Shown here piece by piece: positions 8,731 through 16,325 of a stretch of 34,880 bases of DNA. Position 1 is the stretch's first letter. Every line of letters starts with the position of its first letter. This DNA is from Hirudo medicinalis (taxonomy: Eukaryota; Annelida; Clitellata; Hirudinida; Hirudinidae): NCBI GenBank assembly GCA_011800805.1, contig MPNW01000596.1, positions 1 to 34,880 of the forward strand, read 5' to 3'. A program made the translations under genes and the position numbers. The notes beneath the pieces are model-generated. The model had not been told where the DNA came from, did no database searches, and worked only from the letters and a program-made list of their open reading frames with translations.

Positions 8731-9957
8731 ATGGTTTCCGGATTAAGAGAAGGAGTGTCTGCAATTGCTCGCAAAGGGCTGATGCAAACCAAAGAAAAAG
8801 CACTTGAAAAAAGCCAAAAAGGCAACAGTCTTTATATTGGTATTCCTAAAGAAATTTCTTACCAAGAACGCAGAATCCCACTTACCCCCTTCAGCGTTGC
8901 CTTACTTGTTAACAATGGACACAAAGTGATTTTAGAAAGCGGAGCCGGCAACGGCGCAAATTTTACTGATAAAGATTACAGCGAACAAGGCGCTGAAATT
9001 TCTTACAACACCAAAGCAGTTTGGGCTGCGGATGTTATTGTTAAAATTGAGCCGCCTACGCTCGAAGAAATAGGAATGATGCACAAAGGCCAAACCCTAA
9101 TTTCTGCCTTGCAATACGGAACCCTGAAAGCGGAGCTTATCAAAGCGTTAATCCATAAAAAAATTAATGCCGTTTGTTTTGAAAAAATACGCGATGAAGG
9201 AAATGTTTTAAGCGTGGTATGCGCAATGGGTGAAATTGTTGGCGTCGCATCCATTTTTATTGCGGCAGAGTATTTAGGCAGCCCTTTGGGCGGAAAAGGG
9301 CTGATGTTGGGCGGTTTTACGGGCGTTCCGCCAACCCAAATCGTAATTTTGGGTGCCGGCACCGTGGGCGAATGTGCCGCCAGAACCGCTCTTTCTTTGG
9401 GCGCAGAAGTTAAAGTTTTTGATCATTCTATTTTTAAATTACGTCGCCTGCAAACCAATCTGGCCAGCCGCATATTTACCTCTGTAATGCAGCCCTTTAT
9501 TTTACACAAAGCCATTACCACCTGCGATGTGGTAATTGGCGCAATACGTTCTAACCACGGACGAAGCCCTTGTTTGGTAATGGAAGAGACCGTTAGCCGC
9601 ATGAAACCACATTCTGTAGTGGTTGATGTAAGTATAGATCAGGGCGGTTGTTTTGAAACCTCAGAGGTTACCAACCACAAAGATCCTGTTTTTGTAAAAC
9701 ACGAAGTTATTCACTACTGTGTTCCCAACATTGCTTCTAGAGTACCCCGAACGGCTTCTTATGCCTTAACCAACATTTTAACGCCTATTTTGGTTGACCT
9801 CGGCCAAATGGGGGGCTTAATGAACTTGATTTGGAACAAACGCAATATCCGCGAAGCGCTCTACATCTTCAACGGGCATTTAACCGATAAAGATTTGGCC
9901 AATATGTACAACCTACCTTTTAAGAATTTAGATATGCTGATGGTTTCAAATCAATAA
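8731..9957 (+). CDS. ald: Alanine dehydrogenase
   Basis: This NAD-dependent enzyme interconverts L-alanine with pyruvate and ammonia. With the ATG at 8731 the protein has 408 residues and begins MVSGLREGVSAIARKG, a leader typical of the Bacteroidota form. The in-frame start at 8683 adds hydrophobic residues without conservation and is not preferred. Substrate-site residues are visible in ERRIPLTP (R47/R48) and VIVKIEPP (K105). The Rossmann motif is VILGAGTVGECAA, and HYCVPNIASRVPRTAS lies near the C-terminus. The family is close to pyridine-nucleotide transhydrogenase subunit alpha, but length and motifs favour alanine dehydrogenase. The gene follows tsaE by 71 bases. Confidence 0.88.
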   Translation: MVSGLREGVSAIARKGLMQTKEKALEKSQKGNSLYIGIPKEISYQERRIPLTPFSVALLVNNGHKVILESGAGNGANFTDKDYSEQGAEISYNTKAVWAADVIVKIEPPTLEEIGMMHKGQTLISALQYGTLKAELIKALIHKKINAVCFEKIRDEGNVLSVVCAMGEIVGVASIFIAAEYLGSPLGGKGLMLGGFTGVPPTQIVILGAGTVGECAARTALSLGAEVKVFDHSIFKLRRLQTNLASRIFTSVMQPFILHKAITTCDVVIGAIRSNHGRSPCLVMEETVSRMKPHSVVVDVSIDQGGCFETSEVTNHKDPVFVKHEVIHYCVPNIASRVPRTASYALTNILTPILVDLGQMGGLMNLIWNKRNIREALYIFNGHLTDKDLANMYNLPFKNLDMLMVSNQ

Positions 9958-9977
9958 AATTCTTGTTTTATTCGGCT

Positions 9978-10007
9978 ATTTTACAAATCATTAATGTATT
10001 GTAAAAT
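9978..10007. repeat. Perfect AT-rich inverted repeat after ald
   Basis: ATTTTACAA (9978-9986) and TTGTAAAAT (9999-10007) form a perfect 9-bp inverted repeat with a 12-base spacer, 20 bases after the ald stop. It could be a weak hairpin or an operator. There is no T run after it, so it is not called a terminator. Confidence 0.4.
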
Positions 10008-10127
10008 ATGGCATGCCCGCTTTGAGCCTATTCAAATCATAAATTACGGCTGTTCGCAGCATAAACCTAAAGCTTAAAAGCCAAAATTTATCTTCAAACA
10101 GGCATTATTTTGTTAAAACAACAATAA

Positions 10128-10135
10128 TATCTTTG
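10128..10135 (+). promoter_or_regulatory. -7 promoter element for the lipoprotein gene at 10152
   Basis: TATCTTTG is an exact TAnnTTTG match 16 bases before the ATG. A TTTG (10109-10112) lies 15 bases upstream, shorter than the usual spacing of about 20. Confidence 0.55.
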
Positions 10136-10151
10136 TGCTTTTTAACCGATT

Positions 10152-11123
10152 ATGTATTTAAAAAAGCGTTTAGTTCCTGCCCTTTTTGCGGCCACCCTTT
10201 TTTTAATTTTGCATGCATGCAACTCCAATTCAAAGAAAAACCGCACCGCTAAAAAATCAAATTTGATTTCTGCAACCACGCAAAACTCACTAACTTTCAA
10301 GGATGTGGAGGGCATTCGGTTTTACGAGGTTAAACGCCGGTTTAACAACGGTCTTTCTTTTAACAAAGATGGGTTTCAACAAGAACCCTCTTGGATTGTT
10401 GAGTATAACCATCCCGATACAATGCTGGCCTACAGCCCCGAAAAAAGCGGAATGGAGCGTTTTTATTTGCATTACGACCATGGCCGCATTTATAATTTTG
10501 CAAGAGCGTTTTTCAGGGTAATAAAAATTACAAAAGACAGTTTGGTTTTGCAGCGTTTGGAAGTAAACCACCGGTTGATAAAAAACGATGAGCGTTCTGA
10601 CGTTTACTGTGTTTATTACTCCAAAAATTATATAGAAAATCAACTTAAAACAACTATCGGAGAGTTGCAACGCCCCAGCAAAGCCGATACCGCTTACATA
10701 AAAAAACTTTCCGCTATATCAAATAAATACCCCGCCAATGCAGATCTTGCTTTTGCGGCACGGCAACCTGTAAGATTTAAAACCAACAGCCCAAACGTTA
10801 GAGCCGAAAAAATCAATTTTTATGACAATATAAACTACCGAAAATCTTACGATTATATGTATCCCGAATATCGTTTGGTAATTAACAAATCATATAAAGA
10901 TTTTTCGTACCGTTTTTCGGCAGTGATTGATGCGAAAGGTAATTTATACGTAAACCGGGTTGAGGGCGTAATGCCCGAAGATGTTCCTAATCGAAAAAAA
11001 TTATTGCAAAGCATTGCTGATGTTTACCTTAAAAATCTATTTTTTATAACGCCGGGCTCTACCTTAGACATTCCTCATTCCAGCGAGGTTACCCTCAACG
11101 TAATAGGCAAAAAATCTAAATAA
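10152..11123 (+). CDS. Hypothetical lipoprotein
   Basis: I do not recognise a family. The 323-residue protein starts with a positively charged, then hydrophobic signal segment and a lipobox ending at C23 (LILHAC), so it should be a lipid-anchored envelope protein. After a Lys/Asn/Ser-rich linker, the mature part has no obvious repeat or catalytic motif. The C-terminal part (about 230-320: VIDAKGNLYVNRVEG, then a Leu-rich helix, then SEVTLNVIGKK) loosely recalls a TonB C-terminal-like fold, but that is only an impression. It has its own TAnnTTTG promoter and is followed by a cold-shock gene on the same strand. Confidence 0.8.
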   Translation: MYLKKRLVPALFAATLFLILHACNSNSKKNRTAKKSNLISATTQNSLTFKDVEGIRFYEVKRRFNNGLSFNKDGFQQEPSWIVEYNHPDTMLAYSPEKSGMERFYLHYDHGRIYNFARAFFRVIKITKDSLVLQRLEVNHRLIKNDERSDVYCVYYSKNYIENQLKTTIGELQRPSKADTAYIKKLSAISNKYPANADLAFAARQPVRFKTNSPNVRAEKINFYDNINYRKSYDYMYPEYRLVINKSYKDFSYRFSAVIDAKGNLYVNRVEGVMPEDVPNRKKLLQSIADVYLKNLFFITPGSTLDIPHSSEVTLNVIGKKSK

Positions 11124-11181
11124 TTTATTAAAAATTCAAAACAAATTCGTACCTTAAGCGCCAAAATAAATCTCTTTTATA

Positions 11182-11376
11182 ATGCAAGAAGGAACAATAA
11201 AATTTTTCAATGTGACAAAAGGATTCGGGTTTATTATCCCATCAAACGGCGATCCTGAAATTTTTGTACACGCCTCCGGCCTTAAGCAAGATGTTCGTGA
11301 GAACGATAAAGTTCTGTACGATATTGAGCAAGGAAAAAAAGGCTTAAATGCGGTTAATGTGACAGTAATAACTTAA
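11182..11376 (+). CDS. Cold-shock-domain protein (CspA family)
   Basis: The 64-residue single cold-shock domain binds single-stranded nucleic acid and commonly acts as an RNA chaperone. RNP1-like (KGFGFIIPS) and RNP2-like (EIFVHASGL) motifs are both visible. Length and start (MQEGTIKFFN) are typical. A strong terminator follows at 11403-11441, so it probably ends its own short transcript. A TACCTTAA sequence about 30 bases upstream may be a degenerate -7 element. Confidence 0.93.
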   Translation: MQEGTIKFFNVTKGFGFIIPSNGDPEIFVHASGLKQDVRENDKVLYDIEQGKKGLNAVNVTVIT

Positions 11377-11402
11377 TTATTATAATCATATTTAATAATT
11401 GC

Positions 11403-11441
11403 AAAAAACCTCGCTAATAAGTAACCAAGCGAGGTTTTTTT
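11403..11441 (+). terminator. Rho-independent terminator after the cold-shock gene
   Basis: A perfect 12-bp stem is formed by AAAAAACCTCGC (11403-11414) and GCGAGGTTTTTT (11429-11440) around a 14-base loop, with the 3' arm ending in a T run. It sits 27 bases after the stop codon and is the clearest terminator in the window. The A run on the left arm makes it bidirectional in principle. Confidence 0.88.
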
Positions 11442-11526
11442 ATGTCTTTTTAAAAAAGAACTCGTTTGCCGACAAAAACAATTTCGTCTGCTCAAATGCT
11501 AAATATTTAACCCAACAATTGTTACA

Positions 11527-11563
11527 TTTTTTTTTAGTTATTCTGTTTTTTTTAGTTATTCTG
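11527..11563. repeat. Tandem duplication of an 18-bp T-rich unit
   Basis: The unit of eight to nine T followed by AGTTATTCTG occurs twice in direct succession (11527-11545 and 11546-11563). It lies in the 277-base gap between the cold-shock terminator and the DUF4175 gene, where no gene is supported. Confidence 0.8.
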
Positions 11564-11653
11564 ATTAAGCGCTCCAAAATATAACATATTGTTTCTTTTC
11601 GGTTTCATTATAGCCACACTTTAATTAACTTTATTGCCATTAGCTCATTGAAA

Positions 11654-14600
11654 ATGAAAAGCAATTACGAATTACTTCTTGCCAAGATTAACGAGTTTAC
11701 TCGAAAGTTTTATCTCAATAAACTTTTGCGAGGAAGCATTTATACTACCGCATCTATTTTAGCATTATATTTATTCGGCTTTATAATGGTTTATTATTGC
11801 CAGCCCAGCATTTTTGCCAAAACAGTTCTCTTTTTTCTTTTTTTATTGCTTGCTTTTACAGCCTTTGGTTTTTGGATTGTAAGACCCTCGCTTTTTTATT
11901 TTAACATTAGCAAAGGTTTAACTCCTCAACAAGCGGCAAAGCTAATCGGAGATCATTTTTTTAATGTGAAAGATCGCTTGTTAAATGCCTTGCAACTGAA
12001 AGCGCTGGCCGATAACCACCCTCAACAAAACAGCTTAATTTTAGCCGGTATAAACCAAAAGATTGCCGCTTTAAAGCCCATTCCTTTTTCCAAAGCCATT
12101 AACCTTGCCGCAAATGCCAAGCAAATCAAATACATTTTTTTTCCTCTTGGCATAATTCTGCTTATCGGGATACTTGCTCCGGCCATTTTGTTCGAGGGAA
12201 CCAAAAGTTTTATTAAATATAATCAAGAAGTTTTACCCCAAGCCCCTTTTAATTTTAACCTTCAAAATAAAACCCTTCGCATCACCCAAGGAGATGATTT
12301 TACGCTTAATTTAACCCTTTCCGGTAATGAGTTTCCTCAAGATGTGTATGTACAAGACGGAATTAACGTATATAAATTGGAAAAAAAGAGCATCAGCAAC
12401 TTCACTTATACTTTTAAAAACATCCAAAAAAACAAACATCTTCAATTTAATGGCGGCGGTTTTAAATCTAAAACCTTTCTTCTTGAAGTAACCCCCCGTC
12501 CTCAGTTAATAAGCGTTTCTGCAAAACTTATATATCCTGCGTACTTAAACCGAAAAAACGAAGTCGTAAAATCCGTAGGCGATTTGCTTTTACCCGAAGG
12601 AACCAAAGTTACTTGGATTATGCACGCAGAAAACGCCAATCAAATCAACTTTATCTTCCAAAACGTTAACCACCCGCTTACCATTGCCAGCCAAGAAGCC
12701 GCATTTTCGGCCTTTGTTAAAAAAAACGGCAATTATCGTATTATTCCTAAAAATGTTTTTGTTTCGTCTTGCGATTCTATTGAGCATCAAATTCTGGTAA
12801 TAAAAGATCAATACCCAACCATCAGCGTTAAAGAAATACCAGACAGCTTAAGCGCCAAAGCCGTTTATTTTTCGGGCAATATTGAAGATGATTATGGTTT
12901 CTCTTCATTAAAATTTAAATATCAAATTAAACAGAACGGCAAAATAATCCGTTCAGGAGCTGACGGGATTCCCATCAACAAAAATCAACAAAAAAATACG
13001 TTCTTTTTCCTCTGGGATATCAAACCGTTAAATATAAATCAGGGAGAAAACATTTCTTATTTTTTTGAAGTAACAGACAACGACGGAGTTAACGGATCAA
13101 AAACTTCTCGCTCCGAAATTAAAACTTTTAACGCCCCCAGCAGCCAAGAAATAGCAAAACAAACCGAAAAAGAAAGTAAAGAGCTTTTGAACAAGATGGA
13201 ATCAACCATTAAATTGGCCAAAGCAATTGAAAAGGAAAGCAAAAAACTAAGCCAAAGCCTGATTGATAAAAAAACACTTTCTTTTGAAGATAAAAAACAA
13301 ATTGAACAATTATTCGATGAGCAAAAAAAACTCGAAAAAGCGATAGAAGACATTAAAAAACTAAACGAAAGAAACAACTTCAACAAAGAAGAAAACGGTT
13401 TGTTAAATCAAGAACTGAAGGAAAAGCAACAACAAATCAATTATTTGTTCAACAACGTGTTAAACGAAAAAACCAAAGAATTGCTCAATAAATTGCAAGA
13501 GCTGATAGAAAAAAACAGCAAAGATATGATGCGAAATGAACTTAATAATATGCAGATGGACAACAAGAGCCTGAAAAACGAACTTGACCGCATTTTAGAA
13601 CTATACAAACAATTAGATTTCGATCAACAACTGCAAAATAAAATAGATCGGTTAAAAGAACTTGCCCAACAACAGAAAGAACTTGCTAAACAATCAAAAG
13701 ACAAAAACCTAAGCAATGCCGATATTAAAGATAAACAAGAGAAAATAAACCAAGAGTTTAAGCAATTAAAAGAAGAAATTAAGCGTTTGGAAGAAAAAGA
13801 CCAAGCCCTAGAACGCCCAAACAACTTTAAATATCCCGAAAAAAGCATCTCTTTGATTGAACAAAAACAAAAACAAATAAAAGAACATCTAGACAAAAAC
13901 GACAAAAACGCCGCCTCTGAAAACCAAGAAAAAGCAGCAGAGCAGATGCAACAAATGTCTCAAGAAATGGAACAAGCACAACAACAAGGGCAAGAAAAAG
14001 AAAATAATGTTAATGCACAAGAGTTAAGAAAGCTGCTTAAAAATCTTCTGATAACCTCTTTTCAACAAGAAAAAGTATTATTGGCTTTTCGCAAATTAAG
14101 CACAACAGATCCCGGATATGTTGCCATGGCACAACAGCAAAATGTAATTAAAGAAAACATGAAAACTATTGCCGATAGTCTTTACTCCATAAGCAAACGG
14201 GTGCCTCAAATATCGTCTATGGTAAACGCAGAGTTAGACAAAATCAACATAAACATTACAGACGCCCTTGCCAGTTTGGGCGAACGCCGCACTGCCGAAG
14301 CCTTACGAGGGCAGCAGTTTGCCATGACCTCAATGAATAATTTGGCCTTGATGTTGAACGAATCTTTGGAAAAAATGCAAAACTCAAAAATGGGTAAAAA
14401 AGGCAAACAGAACTTGAAAGACTTGCAAAAAATGCAGGATGAACTGAACAAGAACATGCAAAAGGCTCGCAAAAAGATGGAAAAAGAAGGAAATCAAGGT
14501 CAGGTTCCTAAAGGACAAATGAGTCAAGATTTTGCACGAATGGCTCAGCAACAGCAAATGATTAGGGAAGCGCTTCAAAAAATTAATCAGGAAGAAAATA

Positions 14601-14950
14601 AAGACGGAGGAGAAACAGGTAAAAAGTTAAACCAAGCGCTTGAAGAGATGAAGAAAACCGAAATCGATTTGGTAAACAAACGGCTTACAGAAGAAACCCT
14701 AAAACGCCAGCGAGACCTAAGCGTAAAATTATTAGAAGCAGAAAAATCACAGCGCAAGCAAGATCAAGACAGTGAACGAGAAAGTAATGCAGGGAAGCAA
14801 TTTCCGCCATCTTACAAGCAAATGCTGGAAAAGTTTAATAAAGATTATAAATCGCAGAGCGAGATGATCCAACAACTTCCGCCAAATTTAAACTATTATT
14901 ACAAACAAAAAGTGGCCGAGTATTTTAAGTTGTTAAATTCTGTCAAGTAA
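11654..14950 (+). CDS. DUF4175-family membrane-anchored coiled-coil protein
   Basis: A 1098-residue protein of the DUF4175 family, widespread in Bacteroidota and without an assigned function. The N-terminus has two adjacent hydrophobic segments (about 25-80), and another follows near 150-175. The middle (about 200-490) looks beta-rich with Ig-like character. From about 500 to the end it is dominated by Lys, Glu and Gln heptad-like coiled coil (for example the Q/E-rich stretch near 13900-14030). The topology suggests an inner-membrane anchor with a long periplasmic or envelope rod. The ATG at 11654 is preferred to a TTG two codons upstream. ybeY follows after 8 bases, so the two are probably cotranscribed. 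The coiled-coil part is heavily AAA/CAA/GAA-coded. Confidence 0.85.
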   Translation: MKSNYELLLAKINEFTRKFYLNKLLRGSIYTTASILALYLFGFIMVYYCQPSIFAKTVLFFLFLLLAFTAFGFWIVRPSLFYFNISKGLTPQQAAKLIGDHFFNVKDRLLNALQLKALADNHPQQNSLILAGINQKIAALKPIPFSKAINLAANAKQIKYIFFPLGIILLIGILAPAILFEGTKSFIKYNQEVLPQAPFNFNLQNKTLRITQGDDFTLNLTLSGNEFPQDVYVQDGINVYKLEKKSISNFTYTFKNIQKNKHLQFNGGGFKSKTFLLEVTPRPQLISVSAKLIYPAYLNRKNEVVKSVGDLLLPEGTKVTWIMHAENANQINFIFQNVNHPLTIASQEAAFSAFVKKNGNYRIIPKNVFVSSCDSIEHQILVIKDQYPTISVKEIPDSLSAKAVYFSGNIEDDYGFSSLKFKYQIKQNGKIIRSGADGIPINKNQQKNTFFFLWDIKPLNINQGENISYFFEVTDNDGVNGSKTSRSEIKTFNAPSSQEIAKQTEKESKELLNKMESTIKLAKAIEKESKKLSQSLIDKKTLSFEDKKQIEQLFDEQKKLEKAIEDIKKLNERNNFNKEENGLLNQELKEKQQQINYLFNNVLNEKTKELLNKLQELIEKNSKDMMRNELNNMQMDNKSLKNELDRILELYKQLDFDQQLQNKIDRLKELAQQQKELAKQSKDKNLSNADIKDKQEKINQEFKQLKEEIKRLEEKDQALERPNNFKYPEKSISLIEQKQKQIKEHLDKNDKNAASENQEKAAEQMQQMSQEMEQAQQQGQEKENNVNAQELRKLLKNLLITSFQQEKVLLAFRKLSTTDPGYVAMAQQQNVIKENMKTIADSLYSISKRVPQISSMVNAELDKININITDALASLGERRTAEALRGQQFAMTSMNNLALMLNESLEKMQNSKMGKKGKQNLKDLQKMQDELNKNMQKARKKMEKEGNQGQVPKGQMSQDFARMAQQQQMIREALQKINQEENKDGGETGKKLNQALEEMKKTEIDLVNKRLTEETLKRQRDLSVKLLEAEKSQRKQDQDSERESNAGKQFPPSYKQMLEKFNKDYKSQSEMIQQLPPNLNYYYKQKVAEYFKLLNSVK

Positions 14951-14958
14951 TTTGTTCA

Positions 14959-15390
14959 ATGGCTAAAACCCCGATTCATTTTTTTTCCGAAGAAATTTCT
15001 TTCAATCTTAAAAACAAAACCCTTATCAGAAAATGGATTAAGCAAACCATTACCGCCGAAGGCTATCAATTAAAAGAATTAAACTTTATTTTTTGCAACG
15101 ATGAATATTTATTACGTATTAACCAAAGTTTTTTACAACACGATGATTATACCGATGTCATTACTTTTGACAATTCTGACCTGTTTAAAACAATAATCGG
15201 CGATATTTTTATAAGCATTGACCGAATCAGAGAAAACGCAAAACAAAATAGCGTTAGTACCCTTAACGAGCTTTGCCGGGTTATGATTCATGGAACCTTG
15301 CATCTGCTCGGTTATAAAGACAAATCTAAAACAGATAAAACCAGAATGACAAACAAAGAAAATCAATGTCTTGCAAACATATCAGTTTAA
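14959..15390 (+). CDS. ybeY: YbeY, endoribonuclease/rRNA maturation factor
   Basis: YbeY is a metal-dependent RNase involved in 16S rRNA 3' maturation and ribosome quality control. The 143-residue protein has the core motif MIHGTLHLLGYKDKS, with H111 and H115 of the usual H-X3-H-X5-H motif. The third position is D121 rather than His, which to my knowledge is common in Bacteroidota YbeY. DVITFD and GDIFIS segments are also typical. It is closely coupled to the DUF4175 gene. In relatives ybeY is commonly followed by mnmG (from memory); here an insertion-sequence remnant separates them. Confidence 0.92.
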   Translation: MAKTPIHFFSEEISFNLKNKTLIRKWIKQTITAEGYQLKELNFIFCNDEYLLRINQSFLQHDDYTDVITFDNSDLFKTIIGDIFISIDRIRENAKQNSVSTLNELCRVMIHGTLHLLGYKDKSKTDKTRMTNKENQCLANISV

Positions 15391-15524
15391 CCTTTTTACA
15401 AAAAATTTTGTTTACTTTGCCACGCCACAATGCTGCTAAACCATCTTGTTTGGTTAACTCTGAATTTGTTTTTATGTAAGGGTTAAGCAAAGAGTAGCAT
15501 TTAAAAAAACGTTGTAACTTACTC

Positions 15525-16030
15525 TTGGTCAAAAAAAACAAGCATATTTTTCGTTTAAAAATTTATGAAACTAAATTTAGGTATGTTTTACGTTTGTTCT
15601 GCGCTAATTTAACCAGTGTTCATATTGCGGCATTAAGTGGGATAAACAGGGAAAGCATTAATAAAATTTTGAAAGCAATTAGAGCGCATATGGCTGATTA
15701 TTACGAACCGGGAACACCTGTAAAAGGAAAAGATGTCGATGAAAGTTCTCCTAGTTAAAGGAAGAGTAAGGGTAAAAGAGAAGAAGGTGCTTAGGGCAAA
15801 ACTATTGTATTCGTGTATTCAAACGATAGTGGTAAAGTGTATGCGGATATTGTGTCGGGTGCCGGCAAAAAGACCTTTCAAGGTATTATAAGAGAGCATA
15901 TTAACTTATAAGCGTTATTCATTCTGATTTGTAGAAAGGTTATAACGGATTAGTTGACAAAAGGCACGAAACACCTTTTTTTTTATTTACGTCTAAAAGA
16001 ATGCGAGTTTAGACATAATCATCGTAAAGA
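15525..16030 (+). pseudogene. Decayed IS1595-family (ISSod11-like) transposase
   Basis: The first 77 codons (15525-15758) read ETKFRYVLRLFCANLTSVHI, then AALSGINRESINKILKAIR and DVDES, matching the N-terminal helix-turn-helix and the first catalytic Asp region (usually VDESYFG) of IS1595 transposases. After stops, the same homology continues in pieces: GKTIVFVYSNDSGKVYADIV, then KTFQGIIREHINL, SVIHSD, and KGYNGLVDK near 15940-15960. A KNEF..RHNH-like trace lies near 15995-16025. At least three in-frame stops and several shifts are present, and the C-terminal catalytic part is missing. It is an old, inactive copy. No clear terminal inverted repeats were found. Confidence 0.75.
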
Positions 16031-16165
16031 AAATATTTATAATTTGTTGCTTAAATTAATACTTTAAAATCTGCTGTTCTTGTCTTGACGCTTAATTAAA
16101 ACATTTTTTAGGCCGATTCATTAATTTTAATGCCTTTTTTATGCGTTCTTTAGCTTGTTTCTGTT

Positions 16166-16173
16166 TATATTTG
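16166..16173 (+). promoter_or_regulatory. Putative -7 element upstream of mnmG
   Basis: TATATTTG matches TAnnTTTG, about 150 bases before the mnmG ATG, and would place both parS-like sites in the mRNA leader. No TTTG lies at the ideal distance upstream, so this is tentative. Confidence 0.35.
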
Positions 16174-16255
16174 CATTTTTTATTACGCCTGTATTTTTAA
16201 AATCATTTGGATATTTTGTTTTATTTAACAAGGCAGATTACAAATCCTCTCTTTT

Positions 16256-16271
16256 TGTTTCACATGAAACA
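16256..16271. promoter_or_regulatory. parS-like ParB site, one mismatch
   Basis: TGTTTCACATGAAACA differs from the canonical parS palindrome at one central base (A for G at 16264). It lies 46 bp, centre to centre, from a perfect copy. A second degenerate site beside a perfect one suggests cooperative ParB loading (inference). Confidence 0.65.
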
Positions 16272-16301
16272 AAATTAATGGAGGCGTGTTTTTATTTTAT
16301 T

Positions 16302-16317
16302 TGTTTCACGTGAAACA
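16302..16317. promoter_or_regulatory. Perfect canonical parS site (ParB binding)
   Basis: TGTTTCACGTGAAACA is a complete 16-bp palindrome identical to the well-known chromosomal parS sequence bound by ParB/Spo0J. It ends 8 bases before the mnmG (gidA) start codon. parS sites cluster around replication origins in most phyla, and gidA is often origin-linked. A chance perfect 16-mer is very unlikely in this amount of DNA. Neither parA nor parB is in the window. Confidence 0.85.
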
Positions 16318-16325
16318 ACCATACA

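Larger units (their letters stand above)
15391..16325. other. Intergenic region ybeY-mnmG
   Basis: This 935-base gap contains, in order, about 130 bases with nothing recognised, the IS1595-family remnant (15525-16030), a TAnnTTTG element (16166-16173) and the two parS-like palindromes next to the mnmG start. No intact gene is supported. Confidence 0.6.

Noticed and set aside
11399..11584. A 61-codon frame rich in Phe and Leu after the cold-shock gene
   Set aside because: It starts inside the terminator hairpin and runs through the T-rich tandem repeat; the hydrophobic residues come from T runs.
15110..15390. YbeY as a broken gene because the third metal-binding His is missing
   Set aside because: The Asp at that position (GYKDK) is, as far as I recall, normal for Bacteroidota YbeY, and the rest of the motif is intact.
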